Made by a program: the position numbers and the translations under genes. Source: a virus. From it: a DNA stretch of 25,653 bases. Of this stretch, positions 5,374 to 14,821 are shown piece by piece (the stretch's first letter is position 1; every line of letters begins with the position of its first letter). The notes under the pieces are model-generated. The model was given only the letters and a program-made list of their open reading frames with translations. It did not search any database and was not told where the DNA came from. Location: IMG/VR virus record IMGVR_UViG_3300037488_002525, positions 1 to 25,653 of that record; one strand, given 5' to 3'.

Positions 5374-6003
5374 ATGGCAAACATTTCAACCGCTTTTGGC
5401 TACGACGTCTACATCATCCCGCTGTCTTCGGCTGATGTTGACACTGCTTTTACTGGCATTACTGCTGGCATCGGTGAGACCGGTGGTTTCGTAAACCTGG
5501 GGGAATCTAACGTCAACGTAGTTAGCGCCAGTGCCTCAGTTGCTTATTCGAGCGGCATCTTTACGGTTGCAGGCACCGCCTTTGGCATGGACGGCCTTGA
5601 TGATGCTGTCCGCCTTTATGGCCTGACTAACGCAGCACTCGAAACTGATACCAACTCCGAGGATGTCATCACCTATGACTCGGATACCAAGGGTTTCAAC
5701 CTGAGCCTGCCTACTTCTAAGTCCTGGAGCATCTCCCTTGGCGGTGTTGCTGACTTTAAGGATGCCGGTTACCAAATCCTGCGCTTGACTGAGCAGAATA
5801 CGGTGGCTGACGCCCTGCGCGTCAAATTCGCTCGTGTGGGCCCCACAGGCACCGATGAGTGCGTCTATGGCTATGGCACCCTCACGGGTTACACTGAGGC
5901 CATTGAAGCCGGTTCTATCGTCTCCTGGGAAGCGACCGTCCAAGGGTACGGGGCTTATCGCATTGACATCGACGCCAACGCCGCTCCCGCTCCAGGGCCC
6001 TGA
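5374..6003 (+). CDS. Major tail tube protein (209 aa)
   Basis: A 209-residue Gly/Thr/Ser-rich beta protein: N-terminal MANISTAFGYDVYIIPLSSADVD, central strands with FNLSLPTSKSWSISLGGVADF (a typical tube-protein strand pair), then RVKFARVG and a final strand EAGSIVSWEATVQGYG before an Ala/Pro tail. Length, composition and position two genes before the tape measure fit the tail tube (gpV-like) subunit, present in hundreds of copies. Codon use is much richer in C/G-ending codons (CTG, CGC, GGC, ACC) than in neighbours, as in the capsid and decoration genes, consistent with high expression. It has its own promoter-like motif and long leader, and a strong terminator follows. Confidence 0.85.
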   Translation: MANISTAFGYDVYIIPLSSADVDTAFTGITAGIGETGGFVNLGESNVNVVSASASVAYSSGIFTVAGTAFGMDGLDDAVRLYGLTNAALETDTNSEDVITYDSDTKGFNLSLPTSKSWSISLGGVADFKDAGYQILRLTEQNTVADALRVKFARVGPTGTDECVYGYGTLTGYTEAIEAGSIVSWEATVQGYGAYRIDIDANAAPAPGP

Positions 6004-6024
6004 CAATAGTCAGTTATTATACCG

Positions 6025-6048
6025 GGGCTCCTTCGGGGGCCCTTTTTT
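6025..6048 (+). terminator. Rho-independent terminator after the tail tube gene
   Basis: Stem GGGCTCC (6025-6031) with GGGGCCC (6036-6042), one T-G wobble, a stable TTCG tetraloop, then six T and TTATTGTCTTTT. It lies 21 nt after the stop. It separates the abundant tube transcript from the tape measure gene. Confidence 0.9.
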
Positions 6049-6092
6049 ATTGTCTTTTCTAGGCAACATAAAAGGAAGGCTGTGACCATTTG

Positions 6093-9000
6093 ATGGCTGA
6101 TATAAACCTTGGCGCTGAATTAAAGGTAACAGCCGTTGGCGCTCAAACAGCTTGGGATGCTTTTATAGCAGGCGGCCAAGCAGCAGGGAAGGCTACTAAT
6201 GCTTCACTCGGGGGAACTGTAAAGAAAGATATAATCGCCAGAGTAATAGTAGATGATCAAGGATTGAACAAGATAGTTCTTCTAGAGAAGGAAAGACTAA
6301 GTGTTGTAGACAAACTTCAGGCAGCGCTCAAGAAAGCAAATGATCTAGAAAGGGATAGTGTAACCAGTCTTCGCCAGCAGGTCAACCAAGCGAAGCAGCT
6401 TAGGGATAGCATGGCCAAATATGGCGCTAGCGTAGATGGCATATTCACTAAAGTAGGGAAAGTCAATGGCGCATGGGAGACTCAAAATGCAAGAGTAAAG
6501 GACCTGCAAAGGCAACTGGACATTGCTGGAGCATCTAATATCTGGCAAAGACTGTCAGCGGAATACAATCTGGGAGGCCTAGCCAGTGCGGGTCGGCAAA
6601 TTTCAGAACTTGTCAATGTATTTCAATCGGTCTCGATTATTGTCGGCCAAGTAATTGGTAGCGTTAACCAATTATTTGATTCACTGCAAAAGTTGCAATC
6701 GATTAGGCTAACATTTGAAGGCATCGGCAAAGGGAGTGATGTTGATAAGGTATTTTCGGAATCAAGTAGAATTGCGTTAGGTCTTGGCGTTAGCCTTAAT
6801 ACTGTCCGGGATGGATTCCAACAGCTTTCACCTGTTATCCTTGCGACAGGCGGTAATATCAATGACGTTTCCGCTATTACCGAATCCCTATCATCTCGTT
6901 TCGTCACTTTCGGTCTGAGCGCCGATAAGTCAAGACGTGTAATGAATGGTGTCGTCCAGGCTTTCTCAAAAGGAAAGCTGATGGCAGAAGAGCTGACGCA
7001 GCAAATCTCTGAAGCAGACCCAGCCTTTCGTACTGACCTGGCAACTGCCATAGGGGTTACAGTAAAAGAATTGGGCGACATGGTCAAAGCGGGAGAAGTG
7101 ACAAATGAATTATTGCTGGACGCTATCCCAAGGATGTCAAAATCCGCAGGGCTTTTCGGCAAGCTTGGCGACAGTGCCCTTGACGCCGCCCAAGGCTTCA
7201 GGGAGGGAGGCGTCACTGTTGAGCAATTCAGAAATCAAATAGCAACAATTGAACAGTTAAGCCTGGAGAATCTGGTGAATCCGGATACCGGTCCACTGCA
7301 ACCCTTGCTTGCATCATTGCTTGAGCTAAGGGCAGTAGTGACAGATGTTGGCGTTGCATTTGCAAACTCCGAAGTATTCAGAACTTTTCTTACATTGCTA
7401 GGTGATATAGCATCTCAGATTTCATCTGTTGTACAAGTTTCAGCAGCCTTGATCAGTGCTATCGCTTCAATTACTCAGCCAATTTTTGGTGCGATCAATG
7501 CCATCAATACCCTTGGCGGGAGATTGGAGAATTTTGGGATTATCTCATCACTGGTCGCTGGCATAATCACAGCAAAGCTAGTCTTCGCCCTTGGGGCATT
7601 GGCGGTATCAGGGGTGGTCGGGACGGCTATTGGGGGTCTGAAGCTGCTCACTGCTGCGGTAAACCTTCTCAATTCTGGCGCTATTATAAACCTAATCAAG
7701 ACGATAGGGCTATCTATCGCTGCTTTTATAGGATTGGGGGGCGCAACCGCTCAAGCTGCGGCGAAAGAAGGACTTGCAACTATAGTAACGAAGGCCAGAA
7801 CTGTTGCATCAGCAGCACTTACTGGTCAACTTCTAAAACAAGCAGCCGCTGAGAAATTACTGGGGGGCATTGCTCCTGGTGGCACCGCTGGCGGACCCAA
7901 GATCACTCGTGGCGCCGGGGCACCCACGGGAGTGGCTCCCGTATATGGCCCAGCCCCACCGCCGCCCAGCGCACAGATTGCCCAGGCTAAAGCTGCGGCG
8001 GAAGCAACGGATAAAATCAATAAACTGAAAACGGCTTGGACTGGTCTAAGGACCGCAGTTGCCGCTGCCGCTTCAGGTATTGGTGCGGCAGCGATTGCAA
8101 CTGGGGCTATTGCAGTAACTGCGGCATTAGCTGCTGGCGTGATTGTATATTCTAGCTGGAATGGTCTTACCGGAGAAGCAAGGACGGAGAGTGCTAGATT
8201 TGCTGAGGGCCTTAAGAAAATCGACGAAAGTGCCAAAAAGGCTAAGGATGCTATAGATAAATCCGGAAGTAGCGCCAAGGTTTTTGAAACAGAACTTTCC
8301 AATCTAAAAATTCGGCCAGACGACTTCATTAGCAAGAATTTCGGCCCCGATCTTTGGAGGCAAGTAAGATATGACGAGCTAATCAAGGGAGCGAAAACTG
8401 CATTTGGCGACGTAGATAAAAGAATTGACGCTTCTGCGAAGGCTGTACAAAACTATTCCGAGGTGAATGACAAGACTGGCAAGGCCGCCGAAAAAGTGGC
8501 TATTGATATCAACACCGCAGAGAAAAGCAATCAGTTACTACTCGATCAAACCAAGAAAAAGCGTCAAGATTTACTCACAGAGGTAAAAAGGGGTGGCAAG
8601 GGTGCTACCGTAGAAAACAAAAGACAAATAACTGAATATAACAAAATCGTAGGAGCGTTAGAGCAGAACAAGCAAAAAATCATAGAGACCAAAAAGGCTG
8701 CGGAGGGCAAAGGCGTTGTCCTTATAGAGGCAGACGTAAAGCCGGCTATAGACACACTGGAACAATTCGATGTCCGAGTAAAGAGCCTTAAAGCTCTGTT
8801 GATCCTGGAGACAGACCCGGCAAAACAGGAAAAATTACAAGGAGAAATAAATGCCATAGAAGCTCAGCTAAGGTTCTTGCAATCAGATCGCATCGAATTC
8901 AAAATAAATGCCGAGTTCAAAATCAACCAAAGAGCATTGCAGGACGGCTTGGGTCTTTCGCAAGCCATAATTGGCAGTCTGCAAGCAAGTGTTGAATATA

Positions 9001-10511
9001 CACAATCGTTACTGAACCTGCAGGCGGGGTACCTCTCGGGACAGGAAAGGACCAGTCAGTCCGAGCTGGAATCGATAAATGAAAGACTAAGCAGAGAAAA
9101 AGAGATAAGGCAAGAGAAGCTTGAAGCTGCAGAAGAGGCTGGGGCAAGCGAGGGTGAAATCAAAAAACTCAAGGCAGAAGACCGGGCTGCCGACAAGGCT
9201 GGCCGCGCTGAAATAAAGGCAGTAGAAGCAGAACTTAAAAAGCTAGCCGAAAGCAAAAGGCAAATTGAAATACAGGGCATTCAGGCAAAGCTCAATGCAT
9301 TGCCAGCGCAGCAAGAGGCTGAGCGCGAATCGTTGCGAATTCAACAGAACTTAGCGCGACTTGAACTGGAACGATTAACCAACGCAGCCCGACGAGCAAA
9401 ACTGGAAGCCGTTGATGAATTGAATGACACAAGCAAGGATATTGACAAAGCTGGGGCCAGGGGTGACGATAAAGAAGTACAAAGACTAACTAAACTATTC
9501 AATCTGCAAATTGAGTACATCAACTTGCTAAAAGAAGAGGAAAAAAGTTTACAAAATTCAGCGAACCTGCAGGGACAGGCGAATAAATACATCCAGGAAG
9601 CACTTGCGAAAAAACAAGCTTCTGCCACTTTGGATTTACAGGCACAGTTGGCGTCACAAAATGCCTTGGTGGCACAACAGCAAACAGCGACTGCTGTGCA
9701 GGGTACCGCAACTGCAATGGCTAATGTTGCTACAAATGCTGCCGGATATGCACAGGCTGCGCAGACCGGCTCCGAATACGAGAGAAGTGGTGCTTTGGCC
9801 GCCAGAATAAAGGCTGACGCCGAGGCTGATGCCACCGCACAGGCCGAGGATGGTGCTAAAGCCAACAGGGATGGCGCTGCCGCCAACAAGGCTGCGACTA
9901 CCTCTACCAAGGGTGCTATCAAGCCTACTGATGCCACTGCTGACAATCTAACCCAGGGCGCTGATGCAGCCCAACGTCTCGCGAATTCGCTGACCGACTT
10001 GCCGAACAAGATAGATATAGCAGTTAATATCGTAGGTGGTCCACTGGGTCTATGGACTGGTGGTCCAACTGTCGGCGGACAGACCTATCGAATCAACGAA
10101 TTAGGGAAAGAAGGATTCCTGTCTTCGACGGGCGACCTAAGCCCGATCAATAAGCCCCGCAATGCCCTCTGGAAGGCCCCTGGAAAGGGCATGGTGATAC
10201 CTGCGCACATTATGTCCACTCTTGATGTTCCAACGGGTCGTGTGTCCACTGGAGTGCGCCCTGCCGTGACCGGTTCTGGTAGTAATGGCTTGACCAAAAT
10301 CGCTCGTGCCATCCAGGCGGCACTATCTCAAAACAGTAAGCCAGATTCCGGATTGCAGGAAATGGCAGCAGTACAGGCACACCAAGCGATACAGATCGGA
10401 AAACTAAGCCGCGCAGTGACCAAGCTAGCCGATAAGGACTGGAACGTAAATGTTGGAGTCCGAAACACTGGCAGCACTGCTTACCTTGATGCATTGAATC
10501 GCAGGATGTAA
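6093..10511 (+). CDS. Tape measure protein (1472 aa)
   Basis: The longest gene. Residues 200-355 form the tape-measure N-terminal region (LRLTFEGIGKGS-like start, many short helices, ELTQQISEADPAFR). Hydrophobic segments lie near residues 440-470, 490-515, 530-560 and 655-690, as expected for the part that contacts or crosses the host membrane. A long charged coiled coil runs at about 985-1200, then an Ala-rich stretch and a C-terminal domain. I see no clear lytic or peptidase motif. At about 1.5 angstrom per residue the tail would be near 220 nm. ATG 6093 is preceded by GGAAGG (6074-6079), 13 nt away; TTG 6090 is an alternative. It ends in a TAATG overlap with the next gene. Confidence 0.92.
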   Translation: MADINLGAELKVTAVGAQTAWDAFIAGGQAAGKATNASLGGTVKKDIIARVIVDDQGLNKIVLLEKERLSVVDKLQAALKKANDLERDSVTSLRQQVNQAKQLRDSMAKYGASVDGIFTKVGKVNGAWETQNARVKDLQRQLDIAGASNIWQRLSAEYNLGGLASAGRQISELVNVFQSVSIIVGQVIGSVNQLFDSLQKLQSIRLTFEGIGKGSDVDKVFSESSRIALGLGVSLNTVRDGFQQLSPVILATGGNINDVSAITESLSSRFVTFGLSADKSRRVMNGVVQAFSKGKLMAEELTQQISEADPAFRTDLATAIGVTVKELGDMVKAGEVTNELLLDAIPRMSKSAGLFGKLGDSALDAAQGFREGGVTVEQFRNQIATIEQLSLENLVNPDTGPLQPLLASLLELRAVVTDVGVAFANSEVFRTFLTLLGDIASQISSVVQVSAALISAIASITQPIFGAINAINTLGGRLENFGIISSLVAGIITAKLVFALGALAVSGVVGTAIGGLKLLTAAVNLLNSGAIINLIKTIGLSIAAFIGLGGATAQAAAKEGLATIVTKARTVASAALTGQLLKQAAAEKLLGGIAPGGTAGGPKITRGAGAPTGVAPVYGPAPPPPSAQIAQAKAAAEATDKINKLKTAWTGLRTAVAAAASGIGAAAIATGAIAVTAALAAGVIVYSSWNGLTGEARTESARFAEGLKKIDESAKKAKDAIDKSGSSAKVFETELSNLKIRPDDFISKNFGPDLWRQVRYDELIKGAKTAFGDVDKRIDASAKAVQNYSEVNDKTGKAAEKVAIDINTAEKSNQLLLDQTKKKRQDLLTEVKRGGKGATVENKRQITEYNKIVGALEQNKQKIIETKKAAEGKGVVLIEADVKPAIDTLEQFDVRVKSLKALLILETDPAKQEKLQGEINAIEAQLRFLQSDRIEFKINAEFKINQRALQDGLGLSQAIIGSLQASVEYTQSLLNLQAGYLSGQERTSQSELESINERLSREKEIRQEKLEAAEEAGASEGEIKKLKAEDRAADKAGRAEIKAVEAELKKLAESKRQIEIQGIQAKLNALPAQQEAERESLRIQQNLARLELERLTNAARRAKLEAVDELNDTSKDIDKAGARGDDKEVQRLTKLFNLQIEYINLLKEEEKSLQNSANLQGQANKYIQEALAKKQASATLDLQAQLASQNALVAQQQTATAVQGTATAMANVATNAAGYAQAAQTGSEYERSGALAARIKADAEADATAQAEDGAKANRDGAAANKAATTSTKGAIKPTDATADNLTQGADAAQRLANSLTDLPNKIDIAVNIVGGPLGLWTGGPTVGGQTYRINELGKEGFLSSTGDLSPINKPRNALWKAPGKGMVIPAHIMSTLDVPTGRVSTGVRPAVTGSGSNGLTKIARAIQAALSQNSKPDSGLQEMAAVQAHQAIQIGKLSRAVTKLADKDWNVNVGVRNTGSTAYLDALNRRM

Positions 10512-11257
10512 TGGCCATTACGATTGGGGGCACTGATTTTCCTACTCTGACGGCCCAACCATTTGGCTATGAGGAGACAAATACAAGATCGGGTCAAACT
10601 GCAAGGAAGTGGCTGCTTACAGGTCTGCTGAAACCCAGCGAATGGCTGGATCTATTAGACGAATACGATGGATGGCGAAATACTAGGATCGAAGATGAAC
10701 CAACTGAAACATCTAATGTTGTTGGTACGACTGTTGCTTTCAGTGGCGACGGCCCCGGTGGTCAGTCGTGGACCAGTGTAGCGTGTTGGTTTATAGCAGC
10801 GCCACAGGCAGAACAATCTGGTGCGTACCTGGCTGCCAGCGTAGAACTGATTGATGCAAATGAAGCGTTAGAAGTCTTACTTAAGACAAAGGAAGATGAA
10901 GCAGCAGGCGAAGACCTACCCGATTTGGGTACCATTACAATTGGCACCACTACCCTAACATTACTGAAGCCTGTAGATGCCTATGCGACATCTCCTACGA
11001 TGGAGTTAACAGCAACAGGAACACATTACATCCAGGGCGCACTTGTGCCGTATAATATCAAGGATGTAGAAGGTACAACGAATTCCGCTGGGTGGACTGC
11101 TATTAGGGCTTGGTACGAGACACAGATAGATGCAGTGCCACTTGCTGGTAGCTACTTCCCTATTACGGCGCCAAGTGCATCGGCGGCGAATAAAGTAGTT
11201 GGTGGTGTAACAAGTGTCGAATATACAGTTTCCATTCAACTGGGGCTAGTTTTATAA
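10511..11257 (+). CDS. Distal tail protein after the tape measure, Dit-like by position (248 aa)
   Basis: A 248-residue protein directly after the tape measure, coupled to it by TAATG (10509-10513) and to the next gene by another TAATG (11255-11259). It has an N-terminal strand MAITIGGTDFPTL, conserved-looking Trp residues (RKWLLTGLLKPSEWLDLLDEY), a CWFIAAPQ strand in the middle and a C-terminal GGVTSVEYTVSIQLGLVL strand. Position suggests a distal tail or baseplate-ring protein linking tube and hub. No family is recognised from sequence alone. Confidence 0.65.
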   Translation: MAITIGGTDFPTLTAQPFGYEETNTRSGQTARKWLLTGLLKPSEWLDLLDEYDGWRNTRIEDEPTETSNVVGTTVAFSGDGPGGQSWTSVACWFIAAPQAEQSGAYLAASVELIDANEALEVLLKTKEDEAAGEDLPDLGTITIGTTTLTLLKPVDAYATSPTMELTATGTHYIQGALVPYNIKDVEGTTNSAGWTAIRAWYETQIDAVPLAGSYFPITAPSASAANKVVGGVTSVEYTVSIQLGLVL

Positions 11258-13917
11258 TGGCAATTGATATCCGAGCTGAGGTCCTGTGTTCTCTGGGTAC
11301 GATAATTAGCGGAAGCATAGGTGATGACTATCTTCAGGGTAGCGGCTTAATCAAGACGCAGGGATCGGTGCTGATCTCAGGTCTTATTACTCCAGCGATT
11401 GGAACTATCGTTACTTTTACTTATGTAAAGCGGGGAGTAACGAGAAAAATCCCACGCAAAATGCGTGTACTGAGTAGTTTTGCTGATCCGTTTAGGCGCA
11501 CAACTCAAGTTGAACTTGGTTGCAAATTAACCTACCTTTCAGATCTTAAGGAATCAGTAAAATGGTTCGTTTTTGACGACCCGCTGAACGAGGAATTCAC
11601 AGAAGAGGATGCAGCTATTGTTACACTACCCATCTCCGCTGTTAGTGTTGCTTCCAGATGCCTTAGTGAAATCGGGATAACAGCAACCTCGATTCCACTT
11701 ACAAGTAGGTTCAGCATCCCAGAATTTGACTTCAGTTCTGGCTATGTTGATGTACTTTCGGGATTGCTAGTCTCAGAAAGCTATTTTGGCTATCTTGATA
11801 GTAACGAAGTGCTACAAGTCCAATCACTGGACCAGAATGGTGGAACCGGTCCAGTATTTACAAAACAAGATATTATTGACATTGGTTCAATTGGTGTCGG
11901 CTCCCTTCCGGGCGAGGCTGTAACAGTTACCTACAGTACATTAGTGCTAAGCGTCCCAACGGAAGAGGAAGCCGAGGCCGCTGGCGAAGAGCCAGGCGAG
12001 GGCGGCGTAGAGGCTTTAGTGGATCCCGAAGATCCAGGGCTAACACCAGAAGAGAAGGAGGAGGCTGAGGATCGAGAAAAAGAACAGGAAAGGATTAACT
12101 GGGAACGCATTGACACTAATAGTACGCCACAGTCGTTTTATGTATCCTACACTAGTGTAGTAGAGGGAGTATCTACAAACTTTGTACAAGGATATACCGG
12201 AGCATTTTCTAGCTCTACGACAACTGACTATATGATAGTAGCCGGAGGAAAGGAAGTCCCATCTTCTAGAACAACTACAAATCTCGGACCCAGTATCTCT
12301 GTATTATCATCTGCTGCGCAGCAGTATCTACAGAACGGCATAAGCTTCAATAATGTTGGTCTAACACTTAGTACTTCAACAGAAACATTTTCTTACGATG
12401 GCGATGGTAATCAAACTGGATCGATCAAGACCACAGTCCAGTCCGAAGCAGCGGTCTTGGGGGCAGCAGCCTTAAAATGGGCTGAATCATCGGCCCTGGG
12501 GCCTACATTTTATACTATTAACTATGGCGGATCGGTGATAACAGAAAGAGTGGAACAATCCAGTCAAACGACAGGTGGCTTCACCAGGGAAACAACCACT
12601 ACATATCTCCTCCATAGCCTTACCCAGGATGGGCAGCAAGGGATAGCCAATGCTGCCCAGGACGCAACTGTACTCGACACGCCCTCTATCGCTGGTGCAA
12701 TACTCTCGGGAGGGCTATCTCATTCCGATACAACCACTACGACCACAAGGAGAGGAACAGCAAGTAGTCAGTCAAGACCATCTCAGGCGGATCGAAACAA
12801 TAAGGCATACGCTAAGCCCCCTTCCGGAGGAACTGTTTCAGTATACGATCCTGCCGCAATAGATGGTGTGCCGCCTGAGGATACCACCACATCGGCTGGA
12901 CTAGATGGTGATCCAGATGAAAGCACTGATCCGAATAACGGATATTCGACCCAGAGTTCATCCGAGATAGTTCTAGCACTTGGCAGCGCAGCGGCAGAAC
13001 GCAGGATAGAATTCAGCCTACCGTATGCGCCAGATGATACATTTTCAGGTCCACCTGGAGGACCTTTTTTCAGCAGACGCTCTAAGGCCGCGTCAATAGC
13101 TAAGAGGTATGGGCGTGTTCAGAATCGCTTACTGCTTGGCAACCGCGATGGAATCAGCATGCAAATAGCGCCAGAACGCATGCCCGCAGCTCCGTTCAGG
13201 GCGATTACAGTAAAAGCAAATGGCCTTAGCGCACTTTATCGTGTGAATGGTGCCAGTTGGGCATTCGATGCCAATGGAATAGTTGCCAGTATGGATGCTT
13301 TATTCTGGGGTGCCACTGGAGGCACTGGTGACTTCTGGTTCCCCGTCGCCCCTGGAATCGTTTCCCTACCCGAGAGCCCAACCGTAGTTGATACCAGCCC
13401 AGACCAAGTACTAGGGGCAGTTGAAACGGTAGGATCAACACCTCAGACCGTCTTAAATGCTGCCTTCCCGGAAGCCATCGCTGGAGACGGTGTACAGGAT
13501 GAAGCAACTGGCAACTTCTGGACTTATGACGATACTATTTGGACCAACGTTGGCGAAACGCCAGGACCCACTAGTGTAATTGCCTCGGTAGTGCTGCCGT
13601 ATAGCGAGACTTCCGTGTACACGGGTCGACTTCGTCCCATTATTGAAGTCACCAAGTTTACTTATGGTATGCAATTGTTCACGGAGATACCTCCAGTCAC
13701 GGTTAAGCTACGCTTAAATATCGCCAAAACGTCACCAAACGTTACATATTCTTTCTCCTGTTTGTCTCCTGTTGTTCTTACCGACCTAGCGCTGCCGGTG
13801 CCGACTGTTGGTCAATCGATGATCACCTGGCAGCCTTATGTAAACGATCTAAAGATATCGATTCCCAACGTGAGTTTTAGCATTGTGGCATTGGAGCCTG
13901 GCGTCGGAGGGGGCTGA
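11257..13917 (+). CDS. Large tail tip / baseplate hub protein (886 aa)
   Basis: An 886-residue protein following the Dit-like gene, where siphophages encode the tail-associated hub. The N-terminal 230 residues are strand-rich (KVLSSFADPFRRTTQVELGCKL-like), as in hub domains. Residues about 234-285 are a very acidic Glu-rich linker (TPEEKEEAEDREKEQERIN). A Ser/Thr-rich middle follows with runs of Thr near residue 495, then a Trp/Gly-rich region near 680 (FWGATGGTGDFWFPVAPG) and a beta C-terminus. No peptidase or muramidase motif is seen. A GGGGG-CTGA-CCCCC hairpin spans its stop codon without a T-run. Confidence 0.7.
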   Translation: MAIDIRAEVLCSLGTIISGSIGDDYLQGSGLIKTQGSVLISGLITPAIGTIVTFTYVKRGVTRKIPRKMRVLSSFADPFRRTTQVELGCKLTYLSDLKESVKWFVFDDPLNEEFTEEDAAIVTLPISAVSVASRCLSEIGITATSIPLTSRFSIPEFDFSSGYVDVLSGLLVSESYFGYLDSNEVLQVQSLDQNGGTGPVFTKQDIIDIGSIGVGSLPGEAVTVTYSTLVLSVPTEEEAEAAGEEPGEGGVEALVDPEDPGLTPEEKEEAEDREKEQERINWERIDTNSTPQSFYVSYTSVVEGVSTNFVQGYTGAFSSSTTTDYMIVAGGKEVPSSRTTTNLGPSISVLSSAAQQYLQNGISFNNVGLTLSTSTETFSYDGDGNQTGSIKTTVQSEAAVLGAAALKWAESSALGPTFYTINYGGSVITERVEQSSQTTGGFTRETTTTYLLHSLTQDGQQGIANAAQDATVLDTPSIAGAILSGGLSHSDTTTTTTRRGTASSQSRPSQADRNNKAYAKPPSGGTVSVYDPAAIDGVPPEDTTTSAGLDGDPDESTDPNNGYSTQSSSEIVLALGSAAAERRIEFSLPYAPDDTFSGPPGGPFFSRRSKAASIAKRYGRVQNRLLLGNRDGISMQIAPERMPAAPFRAITVKANGLSALYRVNGASWAFDANGIVASMDALFWGATGGTGDFWFPVAPGIVSLPESPTVVDTSPDQVLGAVETVGSTPQTVLNAAFPEAIAGDGVQDEATGNFWTYDDTIWTNVGETPGPTSVIASVVLPYSETSVYTGRLRPIIEVTKFTYGMQLFTEIPPVTVKLRLNIAKTSPNVTYSFSCLSPVVLTDLALPVPTVGQSMITWQPYVNDLKISIPNVSFSIVALEPGVGGG

Positions 13918-13945
13918 CCCCCTAGATGAGAGCATCCCGAAAAAT

Positions 13946-13955
13946 GGTAAACTAG
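13946..13955 (+). promoter_or_regulatory. Late-promoter-like motif GGTAAACTAG
   Basis: Identical to the 10-mer at 16109-16118 and at nearly the same distance from the start (29 versus 28 nt). A preceding T makes TGGTAAACT, which resembles an extended -10 box. Confidence 0.55.
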
Positions 13956-13974
13956 GCCTGGCAAGAGGAGCTAC

Positions 13975-14406
13975 ATGGCCTTAACAATTACTCCATACAA
14001 CCATACCGCAAGACTTTTTGCGGATGGTTCGTTTACCCCGGGAGATACCTATAAGGTCATGCTGCTTACCACAGCAACTTTTGACGCTTCTGATGCAATC
14101 TTAGCAGATATTACCTACAGCGAGATAGCTGGTAGCTATGGTTACACTAGTGGCGGAGTCGCACTCACGTCTGTTGATGTTACCACTGTAACGACAAATG
14201 ACGCTAAGTTTGATGCAGATGATTCTACATGGACTGCGTCCGGTGGAAACATCGCTGCAGACTACGCTATTATGTATAATGAAACCGTTACCGACTCCCC
14301 GCCACTGGTATTCATCGACTTTGACGGGACAGAGACGGCTGTTGACGGTACAGATTTTATGCTCGTATGGAATGCAAACGGTATCTTTAGTTGGACGGTA
14401 GCCTGA
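13975..14406 (+). CDS. Small virion structural protein (143 aa)
   Basis: A 143-residue beta-rich protein beginning MALTITPYNHTARLF, with YKVMLLTTATFDASD, a central SGGVALTSVDV segment, NIAADYAIMYN and a C-terminal LVWNANGIFSWTVA. Proteins with this layout are common in the distal tail or fibre regions of phages; the exact role is unknown. The ATG has the best ribosome site in the window, GAGGAG 5 nt upstream, and a promoter-like GGTAAACTAG 29 nt upstream. It appears related in layout to the next gene (start, KVML strand, tyrosine-rich centre, C-terminal strand pair). Confidence 0.75.
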   Translation: MALTITPYNHTARLFADGSFTPGDTYKVMLLTTATFDASDAILADITYSEIAGSYGYTSGGVALTSVDVTTVTTNDAKFDADDSTWTASGGNIAADYAIMYNETVTDSPPLVFIDFDGTETAVDGTDFMLVWNANGIFSWTVA

Positions 14407-14407
14407 T

Positions 14408-14812
14408 ATGGCAATTGTTGTTTCTCTTAGCCAAAAAGAGCTAAAACGTGTAGCAGAGTTAGCCTACGAGGGCGAAACTGTTAAGGTAATGCTATGCAGT
14501 GCGGGTGTTTCTGGTTTTACTGTTGAGAGCACTGTCGCTAACTGGCAAACGGTTGAGCAGTCAGGCAATGGTTATACACGTTACTCTGAGGTCGTGGGGA
14601 CTGGTTCTTATAATATCTCCACTAGTCGCTATGAGGTGCCGTCAATTGATGCAGCCTTCTCTGCTACCGGCGCTGGATATAGCTATGATCGAATTATAAT
14701 TTACATTGATGGTACGACTTACCTGCACAGCCTTATTGTCGAGAGTCCTAATATCACATTGTCAGCCGGTCAAACGCAAACATATCGCATAAATTTAGTA
14801 TGTGACGATTGA
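14408..14812 (+). CDS. Small virion structural protein, likely paralogue of its neighbour (134 aa)
   Basis: A 134-residue protein: MAIVVSLSQKELKRVAELAYEGE, a VKVMLC strand matching YKVMLL in the preceding gene, NGYTRYSEVVG, SYDRIIIYIDG and a C-terminal QTYRINLVCDD strand. The shared order of elements suggests an old duplication of a small tail or fibre-adaptor domain; this is inferred by eye. It starts one base after the TGA of the preceding gene and has no obvious ribosome site of its own, so coupled translation is likely. Confidence 0.7.
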   Translation: MAIVVSLSQKELKRVAELAYEGETVKVMLCSAGVSGFTVESTVANWQTVEQSGNGYTRYSEVVGTGSYNISTSRYEVPSIDAAFSATGAGYSYDRIIIYIDGTTYLHSLIVESPNITLSAGQTQTYRINLVCDD

Positions 14813-14821
14813 CGTATTACC

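Noticed and set aside
9341-10009. Minus-strand frame of 222 codons
   Set aside because: Antisense to the tape measure, Cys/Ser/Ala-biased composition caused by the Ala/Glu-rich plus strand.
13909-13922. GGGGG-CTGA-CCCCC hairpin at the hub stop codon as a terminator
   Set aside because: No T-run follows, and it spans the stop codon; at most it affects translation ending or mRNA stability.
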